Shown here piece by piece: positions 21,927 to 32,953 of a DNA stretch of 64,000 nt. Made by a program: the position numbers and the translations under genes. Source of the DNA: Paramecium tetraurelia (taxonomy: Eukaryota; Ciliophora; Oligohymenophorea; Peniculida; Parameciidae); the NCBI RefSeq assembly GCF_000165425.1, contig NW_001798961.1, positions 240,223-304,222 of the forward strand. Direction: 5' to 3'. The notes below the pieces were generated by a model. That model saw only the letters and a list, made by a program, of their open reading frames with translations. It was not told the origin of the DNA and did not search any database. The first letter of the stretch is position 1. Each line of letters starts with the position of its first letter.

Positions 21927-24255
21927 ATGAACTCAAAACAATAACATATGACAGTATGTCCAGCACTACTGAAGGGTGATGATTAACCAGACGACTTCCC
22001 ACTTCGAACACAAAATGCTAATGTGCCCAAAATGCCCATTTAGAAAAAGATTATGCTTCAACCAAATAATGAAATCTTATATGAGAGATTGAATTAAGAG
22101 GCGCAAATTTTTAAATAGAATAATTAAATGTTAAAAGATTATTACGATCAAGAAGAATTGCGTCCTTGTTCATTTACTCCTTAAACCTTAAATGACGGTT
22201 AAGAAAAAAGATCACTTTATTAATTTTTATTTGATTAACAGAATCATGTTCTTAAAATAGAATAAAAATTAGAGTAAATCAAAATAAATGAAATGGAACG
22301 AGATTTATAACATCCCTATCATCCAAAAACCAATGAATTTCAATTCCAATCCAGAGATGAATCCATCCCCACTTATGAGAGACTATACAATTTAAACTAA
22401 AAGAAGCAAAATGAACCAAAGATGCAATAATCAGAATCAACCGTTGATTTCAAACCTGTAATTCAATAGAAATCCTCAAATATAGTTAGAACTTAAAAGG
22501 TTGAAGACATCCTTTACTAAGATGCTCAAAGGAGACAACAAAAACAATAAGAAGTATAAGATAAAAAGAATGCTCCAAAGGTTGTAACAGTAAATGTTAA
22601 ATATACCTCAAATAATAGTGAGAAGATTGTAGCACAAAAGTTTATCAGAGAATTTGAGACTGTCATAGATTGGATCTTTGATTAGACAGGACAAGAGAGA
22701 CCTTCTAATGTTTCTTTTTCAATTGATTATTTAAAACTAGGAGAAATACTGTAGCGATTAGATTTTCTTAATTTATTGTAAGCTAAGGACAGCAATGAAA
22801 GAGCTGTGGAATATGAGAATCTAAGGTTGTCAGAGGAAAGAGCTTTGTTATGTGAAATATGGACAGTGTTGAGAGGCGATGAATTAGGAGGAATAAGCAA
22901 AAGAAATCTTTGTTTGTTTTTATTGACTTTGATTGGAATCACTGATTTCAAAATCAAGGAATTACCATCTGCTTAGAATGAGGAATTACCAAACTATCAG
23001 AAATCAATATAACCTCAATAACATAAAATTGTAACTGCTCATCAACCTAATGATAAACCTAAGTTGGGAACTATCGATAAAGATGGAAATATCATCTTTA
23101 CAATTGAAGAGACAAAGAAGATCCAAAGACAATTTGATATTTTATATAGAAACAGATTAGGTTGCGAAGAACTCAAAAAAACAAACTGGAAAGATGAAAA
23201 TCCTTATAAACCATAGATATTGCCTCATTCTAAATAATTAGCCTGTTAGTATAGAGAGAAATTGTTAGAGGAAACTGCTACCTTAATTGATAATTAATTG
23301 ATCAAAGTCAATATTCCTGAAAATGGCTAGATTACTCATGCTGATCTATTAGTCTTATAGAAGAAAGCTGTCGAGTATCATAAGGAACAGAAGAAACAGG
23401 AGATATTGTAATAATAATTAGATAAATGTCCATTCAAACCTCAATTACTGAATAATAATGAAGAGAGAAAGAGCTACTCCAAGAAGTAAGATAAACATTT
23501 ATAACTATATTCATTGGCCAAACCAGCAAATTAGAAAAGAGATAGAACAACTGAAGAGATTGAATATGAAAGATAATTAGAGGAATGCACATTTTAACCT
23601 GGTTTATAAAATAAAGCTAGTTAATAATAAAAGTAGGATAATCATTATGTGAATAAGGATGTTGATAAAACTGTTTAAAGAATGAAATAGGCAAGGTAAA
23701 GAAGAGAAGAAGTATAAGGGATGTTAGAGAGAGGATATAAAAGTAATAAGAGCACTTAAAATTAACAATAATAGGTTTAAGCAAATTCATAGAAAAAGGA
23801 TAGCAGAAGTGAATCATAAAATCAAATCAAATAGGCATCTCAATTATCCAGATAGAAAAGTATGTAATCAGAGGATTCTTAATAAACGAATACTTTCCAA
23901 TCTTAGAATTTCCATATGGATGAATCTTAGCCAAAGGAAGAATAGAGCATTGTTAGAGCTGGTAGCTGTAATATTTCAATATGATTAATAGAATAAGACG
24001 AGAGAATACCATTATTATTTGTGGATGTGAATCTGGGACCAAGCAAGACTGAAAGAATAGTAGTCTATGATGGGGATCAATCTTGTGATTTAGCAGCCAG
24101 ATTTGCTCAAGAACATAGTAAGAATACTAATTAAATCATTAGATTTGGATGAATTTATGTAAGAAAAATTAAAGGAATTGCTGGATTACTAAATAAGTGG
24201 ATTACTAACAAAGATAGATGAAGAGGAAGGAGCATTAAGTGAAAATGATTAATGA
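21927..24255 (+). CDS. Unknown large charged protein with a conserved C-terminal module
   Basis: 759 aa; two introns near the 3' end (24 and 25 bases), divisible by three. A helical middle region (EFETVIDWIFDQ, FSIDYLKLGEILQRLDFL, EEIWT-like VLRGDELGG) suggests a calponin- or EF-hand-like helical bundle. Several Gln/Lys-rich basic stretches follow (CPFKPQL, CTFQPGL). The last 80 residues are distinctive: PLLFVDVNLGPSKTERIVV, YDGDQSCDLAARFAQEH, LDEFMQEKLKELLDYQI. That C-terminal module looks like a ubiquitin-fold-like element, but I cannot name it. Another in-frame ATG lies at 21948. Confidence 0.7.
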
Positions 24256-24276
24256 TATTTTATATATAAGTACTAA

Positions 24277-25150
24277 TCATGATTAAATTTTCATTAAAAA
24301 CTATCTGATTGGAGATATGATATGCAAGTCTATTAAAAAGGAGTTGTGTGTCATTCCTTCAAATAATTGTAAATGAACAAATCCACTGCACTTACTCATC
24401 AATTAAATTGAATGTTAATAAGATATAAATTTATCATTGATACCATGGATAAAAAGAGTAGGAGAATACACTTTATGCATTTTTTCAAGATTTCTAAAGC
24501 GTTCTTTAACTAATTTGGATACCCAATTGAAACTATTATCTTTAATAACATCGCAAAGAGATGTAAATGGACTCAATAGCACAAGAGCTTTAATTCTTTT
24601 GTATCTGATGCTCATTTCGACAGCAATACTGGTTCCTATGGATCTACCCATTATAATGATTTTAGATTCATGGACTTTGAGGTTGTTGATGAGATGGTCA
24701 ATCAGGAGATATGCATCCTTGATTATAGTATCACTTGATGATTGACCATGGTAAATTCCATAACCTGGATATTCCATACAGATGGAGGCCATCTTAATAG
24801 TATTATTGCGATACTTCCAATTCAGCAGCAAGTAAGAATGCAAGAGATTTGCACATTCCTATATCTTCGGCATTGGCATGAAAGTAGACAATGATACCAT
24901 TTCTGAGATTTTCTTCCAGTTGTAGAAGAGTAACTATTCGTTTGGTCTATCTATTTTGACTCAATTGTCTTGTTGACTCAGATTGATTGAGAGTGACTTT
25001 GATGGTGCCCTCGTATGTTTTGAGTTCGTTTTGTTGGATGAGGGAACGACTACGATGATATTGAAGTTCCTCTTCAATGTAGTAGAGACCAGAGAGAGTG
25101 TAATCGTAACTAGGTTTAGGAGAGGGAAATATTAAATCGTTAAAATCCAT
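24277..25150 (-). CDS. Alpha/beta hydrolase, ABHD17/ABHD13-like
   Basis: 283 aa with one 22-base intron; divisible by three. Catalytic triad positions are visible: nucleophile Ser in GRSIGTSIAVE (GxSxG-like), acid in HGINDKFISY and His in GMTHNSFL. Other family signatures are VYFHANAEDIG (oxyanion HGN-type loop), CMEYPGYGIYHGQSS and LLSPFTSL. Related proteins act as depalmitoylases or serine hydrolases at membranes, but this one lacks an obvious Cys-rich N-terminus. It converges with the gene upstream (stops 21 bases apart) and diverges from the next gene with 14 bases between start codons. Confidence 0.9.
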
Positions 25151-25164
25151 AATAAATATTAATT

Positions 25165-27520
25165 ATGAATCAAAGACCGATTCGACCATCGAGTGCCCAA
25201 TAGAATGTGTCTCATATGAGTGATAAGAATGCCTCCTTTTTAAAGAAGTAAGAGAGTTAGATAATGAGTAGTCCATATAAGCAAGGCAATCAATTGAACG
25301 TTTCATAATATAGAGTGAAGGAGAGCGAGAAATTGCTAGAAGACAACCAATAATTGAAGGTATAGCTCAATTAATTCAAAGATGAAAATATTAAATTAAG
25401 AACACGCAACACAAACTTAGAAGTATTATTGCCATGAATCATTTAGAAAGACCTTCAAAAATGTTAAAAGATAATAGAAGAAGTAGAAGCAACTGGTAAC
25501 ATGAAGAGGTTCTATGCAAAACCAAGCACTGATAATCAAATGATTTTAAGTTTAAAAAGCTAAGTAAAAGAATTGAGGCAAATGTTAGATCAAAGAGAAT
25601 AAGAGATGGTCTAGCTCAAAAAGTCTGTTAAATTTACTAGACTTACTGAGATGGAAATTGAACGCAAACACTTTTAGGATGAAACCTTAAGGATGAAATA
25701 GATCATTGAAGAATTGATTCAATAAAATCTCTATGCTCAATAAAAAGAGAAGGATTAATAAAAATTATAGGACATGGTGTAGCAAAGGGATAATCTCATC
25801 CAGTAGATGCAATAGGACATAGAATAACTAGAAATTGAGAATAAGAATTTATAGTCTCAATAATAGCAACTAATTATAGGATATTAAGATTTGGATTAGG
25901 AGTACGTTAAATTAGATCAGAGCATTTAAGCTAAATTAAAGTCTAAGGATAAGTAGATAAATGAACTCAAAAACAACTTAAAAAGAATGTAAGATTAAGT
26001 TGATAGAGAAAAAAAAATAATTTAACCAACAACAACAACAACAACAAAAGCCAATCATCCTGCATTATAAACTCATAATAAATAACAAAAACGTATCTAG
26101 AGTGCAAAACCCTCTCTGTAAGTCACAAAACCAATTTAATAAGAAGAAATCTAGGATCTCATTCAAGAAATTAAATATAAATTGATTGCTCTTTAGAAAA
26201 ATTCACATCAAATCGACAACCTACTATTCAGTGAATCTTCTTAATAAACTACTATCTCTTAATTAACAGATAAGCTAATTAATGATCCCTTTTATCTAGA
26301 AAGGATGGATGCTTAAAATTTAGCCAGATTCTTGGTTGAATCGCCTCAATAGAAATATCCCTACACTATGAATATGTAGATTTCTCAAGATAACGGATTG
26401 ATTCGTGGATTATTTTTCAAGACTATAGGTTATTGGGCCTGCTATGATTAAGTTGAAACTAAAGTGATCGAAGCTAGTTTAGCAAAAGTGTTCTTTGGAA
26501 CTTATTCTCAATTTGAAAAGTAAATGAGCAAGAAAACCTTCACCAAAACAGAATTTATAAATTAGATATCAAAGATATTGCAAGGAAAATAAATAAGAGA
26601 ATTGGAATTGACATATTTACTCTCTAAAGTAAGATACGATTACTAATTAGATTATTATAAAATCAAAGCATCTTAACACCTTGAAGGGAGACTACTTTAT
26701 CGAATACTTAAAACAACTACAATAAGTGAGAGCAGAAGATGATATAACCGTAGAAGATCTACAACAATACTACGATAATAAGGAGTAACATATTTAAGTG
26801 ATTTTAAGTGCTGAAAAAGGGTTCTTCTATTTTAAACAATAGCGAAGCAAGCAGGAATAAATGATTGCCCTCTTAGAGACAAAAGAAGAGAAGTTAACAG
26901 ATTAGGAAGGACTAAACGATGGCACTCCCTAGAAATCAGTTCAACAATATTTGATTAAGGGAGGACTTGTAAGAAGTCATTCGGATCCAGATCCCTTACA
27001 AATGAAATTGATTGAGCAGGAGGAAGAAGAAGGAGAGGAGGAGGAACAGTATAATGAATAAAAGCAGAATGAAGGATAATATGAATAGTATGATCAGTAT
27101 GATCAGTATAATGAGACTGAATATGAGAATGATTTCTAACCTGATTTAAATGATGCTTAGATTGAAGATGAATATGGAATACAAGAGGAAGAAGATGACG
27201 AATATAATATCAATGTAGATGGAGTATTTGAAGAGGATAACGACGATGAAAATGATCAATGGGAAAAAGTGGAAAATCATAAAGGGAACTTCCCAGTTCG
27301 ATAAGAGTATTAAACTATTTATTCATATTCCTAGTCGATAAATACCAAATAGTCGTCCTACTTCCAGCTATATCAATAAAGCAAATAGGAGTAATAGTGA
27401 TATCAAAGCCAGTCTTTAATCTGAATTGCATCCCACAAAGGAAGTTAATGAGGAAGGTATTAAATGTAAATTAAAAATTCTGTAGAATACCAGGAGGATC
27501 AATTCGAGGATGAAAATTGA
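25165..27520 (+). CDS. Long coiled-coil protein with acidic C-terminus
   Basis: 750 aa after four introns (22-29 bases), divisible by three. Residues about 50-300 form a Gln/Glu/Leu-rich coiled coil (MEIERKHFQDETLRMKQIIE). A short Thr run follows, then a folded-looking middle (GLIRGLFFKTIGYWACYDQV, FVFFGTYSQFEKQMSKK). The last 200 residues are strongly acidic with a (YDQ)n-like stretch and end QEDQFEDEN. A cytoskeletal or basal-body protein is the usual guess for this class, but no diagnostic domain was found. Its start codon is 14 bases from that of the hydrolase gene. Confidence 0.72.
26026..26048 (+). repeat. Short CAA/ACA trinucleotide repeat inside the coiled-coil gene
   Basis: About seven ACA units in a row, read in frame as a poly-Thr run after IIQP. 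It is in an exon and keeps the frame. Confidence 0.8.
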
Positions 27521-27546
27521 TAAATACAATTTATATAAATTATATT

Positions 27547-28028
27547 ATGAAACGAACAAAAGAAACATTTTTTAGAGAACATCCAGACTGGTAATATAGA
27601 TAAGGAGTGAGTGGTTTGAAGGAATTCGATGGCGAAGATTTATGTAATCACTTCATTCAATAAAAGAATATGATTCTCGTAATTAGCATAACAAAGAGCA
27701 ACAAAAGTAATGGATATTCGATTAGATTGAGGAAAAGAAAAGAAGACAAGATTAAGAAAAGGCAGAGGAATAGGCATATGCATAATAAACCTTAGAAATA
27801 AATAGATTTCGAGGAATGTTACAAGACAATTTTGCCTCAAGGAAAACTGATATGGGAGTTGCCACTAAATAAACGAATTTATAATTGGTAATGCTTTGAA
27901 TGCATTTCATATAGGCCAAGGAGAAGAAGGACAAAGAGGAGAGAGAGAAGTAGGAGAAGTTGGCAGCTGAACGTGCAGAGAGAGATTTATTACTATAGCG
28001 GGGTCGTAAATAGCCATATAACGGATGA
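27547..28028 (+). CDS. RIB43A-like ciliary microtubule protein (short form)
   Basis: 143 aa; introns 27644-27666 and 27888-27914, divisible by three. It carries the RIB43A signature GVSGLKEFDGEDL followed by a highly charged helix (KEQQKQWIFDQIEEKKRRQD) and TNLQLAKEKKDKEEREKQE. RIB43A/RIBC2 proteins bind inside doublet microtubules at the partition. Typical family members are about 370 aa, so this is a short version covering the central and distal part; the upstream sequence does not extend the frame. It starts 26 bases after the preceding gene on the same strand. Confidence 0.75.
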
Positions 28029-28042
28029 TTATTATTAATATA

Positions 28043-29094
28043 TCAAATGGTTGATCTTTGTAGGGAATTCAAGTATTCTACGTCATCTCCAATAATCTCC
28101 ATAATTTCCTAAGCACTTTAATTGGGGAATAATTCCAACAATGTCGCAGCCACTTCTGGTCTGACTCTCAAGAGTTCACACAACTCAACGACGATAGGAT
28201 TAGTAGATCTATAGATGTGGGAATCAGGAATTTATTATTATTCTTGTAAAATTTAGGAAATATCTAAGGGGAATGGGACAGGTGTTGATTCAGATAATGA
28301 TTACACTGATTAGTAACCCAAACTCTAATCGACATATTTTCTTATGATATTTTCCTATTACAAGTCTGGTTTATCACCCTGAATATTTAAATAATTAAAT
28401 ACAATAGCTGTTATGATAATTGAAGGAGCCTATCCTGGATTCCTAATTTTTAACATAGCATGTTCATGGGTTCCTAGATCTTCGCATTTCTCACATAAGT
28501 CAAAGTCTTAACATACTGCACACTAGATTATAATTTGAATAATTTACTTTGTATCTAATTCCTACAATGGGGAACATTTCGCAGCCATCGCAAGCCACTC
28601 TCTAGTGGACTATTTTTTTAGCATCGGTAACTTCAGCTTTGGTTGTATTGTTAATTGATAATGTTTCAATTTATTTTTAAACATCATCAGTTGCAATTGA
28701 TAGTTTGACTTGCTTAGTAATTTCAGGAATTAGTTCCATAACTCTTTGGTTCACTATTTCCTTAATATGGTCTTTTCTGTTTTCTCTTCTATGACCTACT
28801 TATTCTTTCTTAAAACCACCTTATTTTGCTTGTTGTACATATCTAGAATAAGTGAATAAATAATTACATTGTGGCCACTTGGTTGTTGAATTGGCATTCT
28901 CTAATAGTCTACAAGTCAGCATCACATGTGACATCAATCATATCTCCATCAAAGTCTTCATATTGGAATGTGAATAAATTGGGGAGATTAGTTATCCTAT
29001 AGGGAAGTCTTTTCAGTATTTTTTTCATGGTGAGTTTAGCCAGAGGTCTTCTGAATGTCCATGACTAATCGTTACATTTAACTTAAAGCTACAT
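28043..29094 (-). CDS. PB1-ZZ protein, p62/SQSTM1-NBR1-like
   Basis: 333 aa with two 25-base introns, divisible by three. N-terminal PB1-like domain (LQVKCNDQSWTFRRPLAKLT, FQYEDFDGDMIDVTCDADLQ, with the acidic OPCA-type motif). A ZZ zinc finger follows (HQRVACDGCEMFPIVGIRYK, then CAVCQDFDLCEKCEDLGTHE with HAMLKI). The C-terminal helical region (VVELCELLRVRPEVAATLLE, EIMEIIGDDVEYL) is compatible with a UBA-like fold. This layout is that of selective-autophagy receptors, which bind ATG8 and ubiquitinated cargo. No convincing LIR motif was identified, so a receptor role is inference. Confidence 0.85.
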
Positions 29095-29155
29095 TTGTAT
29101 TATAAAATATTATTGTATTATGTTTAAATACTGGTGTGACTTATATAAATGCAAA

Positions 29156-32100
29156 TCAAATTAAAACTTTCTTATTAATTATTATTTGTAATTAATAATC
29201 TATTGGGAACGTATCTGTACCTGATAATTTTATATTTACCAATTAAAATTACTATTCAAATTATGAAATAACTTACTTTCACAAAATATAATCTGACTCC
29301 CTTCTCATCCTCAGGATCATTGTAGAACACTATCAACTCTTATTTTTTCGCTCCCACATCTTGAACTGTGAATTTATAAGTATTTTTTAGATTCTTCAAC
29401 TCAACTCTCTTGAAAACTTAAATGAATAAATACTCTTTCTAAATTGAATTTTGGAATGATAATCTCAATATGTTGTTTAGTAACAGAGAGGATATATCCA
29501 TCTACTTCCACTGGATTAGCCTTCAAGAGCAAAGCTAAGAATAACTAGAATATAGTTATGAGACATACTTAATCACATTAATCACTAACTCTTCTGGAAT
29601 TCAATTTGCAATCATTGCAATGTTACATTATAGCTTTTAATTTATCCTTGGTTTCTCCAGTTTGATCAACTTCTTGTTATTCAAGAGCAATCTGTAATCT
29701 TCTGTGTACTAGAACATCAGGATATCTTCTGATTGGGGATGTGAAGTGTGTATACACATCGAAATCTAAGGCATAGTGTCTCCATTCTATTTCTGGAGTA
29801 TTATCAACAACAAAATATTGAGCTGCTTCCATTAATTTCAATAGACGGAACCCTAAAATCAATTTAATTTCTTCAGATTCTATTTCACTCACCTTAGCCA
29901 TAGTTAACTTTAAATTTTTAGATGTCGACACATCCAAATTTTTAGCCATTTCCTCTAATCCACACGCTTCCAATAGGTTTTGATAATACTCTAATTTTTC
30001 TGCTCTAGGAGATATGTGTTATCTAAGGACAGCTGTTTTAGTATCATATTCAATCAACTTCTTGCCCACAAATTAATTAGCCAATAACATCCATTCCTCC
30101 ACCATAAATTGAGCTAGTCCTCTCTTTTCCTCAGTGTAACCAGTCGGAAATAAATCAGCATTAAGAATAAATCTTAATTTGCTTTTTTCAAATGTTATTG
30201 ATCCCTCTAATCTCTTTTCCCTTCTCTTTTGTGCAATATTATTCAACAATAACACCTTATCTTTCAATATCTTTTCATCAAATCCTTCCGCAACGTTATA
30301 CCTTTCTTCTCCTTAACTAAACTGCTCGATCTCACCATCGATGATTTGATTCACAATATCATAACTTAGCTATGCACAGCTTCTAATAACTGATTTGGCA
30401 GCTCTGAAACTATCCCATAACACTTCTCCTTCACTTGTAATCTTAAAGAACACAGAAAATGCTAATCTCTCAACATCTCTATTCAATGAACATAACTCTT
30501 CACAAAGAATCCTCGGTAACATTGGAATAACCTTATGAACTAAATAAACAGAAGTTGTTCTAAGTATTGCCTCCTTGTCTACTTCACTATTGGGAATGAC
30601 AAAATGAGAGACATCGGCAATATGTACTCCAATCTCATAAATACCATTTCCTAAATTATTAATACTTAATGCATCATCCAAATCTCTGGCAGTCACAGGA
30701 TCTATACTACAAATATATTCTTTTGTTAAGTCCATTCTATTGACTCTTTCTTTAGCTATTGAATCATGAGTAAATGCCTTCAATTCTTCCTTACACATCT
30801 CTGAAAAATCATTCTCATATACTGAATTCGCTGTTAATATAACCTCACATTCCACATCAATATTTCCCTGTACTCCTACTTCTTTAATCAATTCAACAGT
30901 TGGGTATTTTTTATTTCTGGGCCATTATAAGTATTTCGCTGAAAAATATCTCTATGACACATAATCCATGAACTTCTAAACAGGTTCTTCATTATCCAAT
31001 TCATAATTAAAAGTAAGTAGTTCTTTCACATTGAAGAATGGGATTCTTTTATTAACACACTTAAATGAAACATGATAATTTTATTGCATATAGTTTATCA
31101 GTTCCTCCTTATTAGTTACTTATTTATCTTATTACTCATGTTTTTCATCGAAACATATCCTTCCAACTAAATGTCTTTATTCAAATGGATTTTTCCTAAT
31201 TCCAACAATTTTACCTGTAAGACTGGCCTTTTGTAATTTCTATATGCTAGTTATGGACACCTTCTTCTTAACAACGTAGATATCTGATACTTCTGAAACG
31301 TTGTCATCAATATTATCCTCTTGATTATCTATATCATCATTTTGCTCTTCTTTTTCATCATTCACTTACTTAACTTCCTTCTGTTATTCAACACTTATAT
31401 TATTATGTATTGGAATTTACTCACTTATTACATCTTCTTCTAAGTCATTTTCAGATTCTTCTTATTGCTTTGATATTTTAGTAATTGTGAAAGCAACAAG
31501 AGATCCATGAAATGCTCTATTTGTATCAACAAAGGCTATTTTTTAGAACAATGATCTTACAATTAATATGTACTTTCTTCTTAAATATCGGACATTTAAT
31601 AGCACTCTTTTCTCTAGTAAATTCGCTAGCCATAAAGATTCCTTCAAAAATCTCATTTTCAGCCTTTCCTTTTTCTATTTGTTATTCAGTCCAATATTCT
31701 TCAAAATTTTAATACTTAGATTTTGTTTTATTGTTATTTCCCTTCGCTCCTTTATTCTTGAATCTTCTATCGTCATAATTATCGTCATCATATATGCCGT
31801 ATTCATTAAGTCCATAATCATCACTGCTCCTTCTCCGGTATTTCTATCTTTAATTTCCTTAATCCTTTTTATAATAATGATCCTCAAATGAATTATTATT
31901 ATCTGATCTATTTTAATCATTATTATTATTCCTTTATAAATTGAACTTTCTTTTATTGTATTTTTAATTCTATTCTGATTAGTTTAATGTACTACTATAA
32001 TTTTCTCCTCTTCTATCCTTTCTCACTTATGAATGATGAGGAGGTTCCCTATATTAATAATAATTTTGGCTTCTCTTTTCTTGTTAACTATAATTATTTC

Positions 32101-32649
32101 TCCTTTCCTCATGATTATTATTATTATCAACATTGGCCTCCTAATTTGTATTTTTCTCTTTTCCTTCTATATACGGATAACAGAATGGTTGATCATTATC
32201 ATTAGAATTTTTTCTTTGTGGATTTTAAAACCCTTAATTAGGCCCTTATTACCAATTTGAATAGCCTTAATTATTTTGGCTGTATTTTCTATTGCTTTTT
32301 CTTTCTTAAAAATCATTAGTTTATTAATGGCTTTATTATTATAATTAACCTTATTCTCTTGAGTTCTGGTATTACTACTTGTATTGTCTTTATTTTTGAT
32401 TATAATTTTGCTATTAATCATAATTTTATTGTCTGTAATATTCTGTTTATTTCTGTTCACTATCTTCATATTTATCTGTATTGTAATTTGTATATCCTTG
32501 ATTTGCTTACTAATCTCTAAGATTTTATGATTATTAATTATAATCCCTTCTTACATTATCCCTCTTCTAAAAATTATAAATACTAATACATTAGGTTCTT
32601 CCTTAATTTCCTACACTTATTATTTGTAAAAACCACCTTCCCAGTTCAT
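29156..32649 (-). CDS. DIS3L2-type 3'-5' exoribonuclease (RNase II family)
   Basis: 1,123 aa after five introns (23-25 bases), divisible by three. It degrades RNA 3' to 5'. The RNB domain has the catalytic acidic cluster in SIDPVTARDLDDALS, EIGVHIADVSHFV, LVHKVIPMLPRILCEELCSL, and FTSPIRRYPDVLVHR. Upstream, FEEYWTEQQIEKGKAENEIF and NSFVDTNRAFHGSLVAFTI mark the cold-shock domains. The first 330 residues are low-complexity Asn/Gln/Arg, and no PIN domain is visible, which favours DIS3L2 over DIS3/Rrp44. The C-terminus ends in an S1-like region (KLSGTDTFPIDYQLQ). DIS3L2 acts on uridylated RNA in animals, but a substrate here cannot be read from sequence. Confidence 0.92.
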
Positions 32650-32953
32650 TAGAATATTTTTAATTAAAGAATTAATATCTAATTTCTATCTACTTATAAA
32701 TAAATTACAAAATATAATTTATATCAATAATTTTTAATTATTAATGCAGAAATATTGTGCATTTAAATTTATTTAAAGTATCGTAGTTCTTTTTGATAAC
32801 CAACAACTCTTTTACTTAAAATGGCTGAAAAGTAATCTATATCTATATATCTAAAGTAATTAAAATTCGATTATAAAATGATTGAACTACTGATTTTGGT
32901 TTATATTAATTTATGCAAGAGTGGATATAGAGTATCTTATTATTAATAATATA
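32650..32953. other. Intergenic between divergent genes
   Basis: About 300 AT-rich bases between the start codons of the exoribonuclease and the giant helicase gene, presumably holding both promoters. An open stretch from ATG 32821 might be an upstream exon of the helicase gene, but I could not join it convincingly. Confidence 0.5.

Noticed and set aside
24437..24745. Plus ORF starting MIPWIKRVGEYTLCI
   Set aside because: Antisense of the hydrolase catalytic region, which carries a full catalytic triad on the minus strand.
31512..32469. Several hydrophobic or Lys/Asn-rich ORFs on both strands
   Set aside because: Shadows of the low-complexity Asn/Gln/Arg N-terminus of the DIS3L2-type gene.
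32821..32953. ATG at 32821 as start of the helicase gene
   Set aside because: The frame meets TGA before any convincing junction; the ATG at 32954 with a 32-base intron fits better. It may still be an upstream exon.
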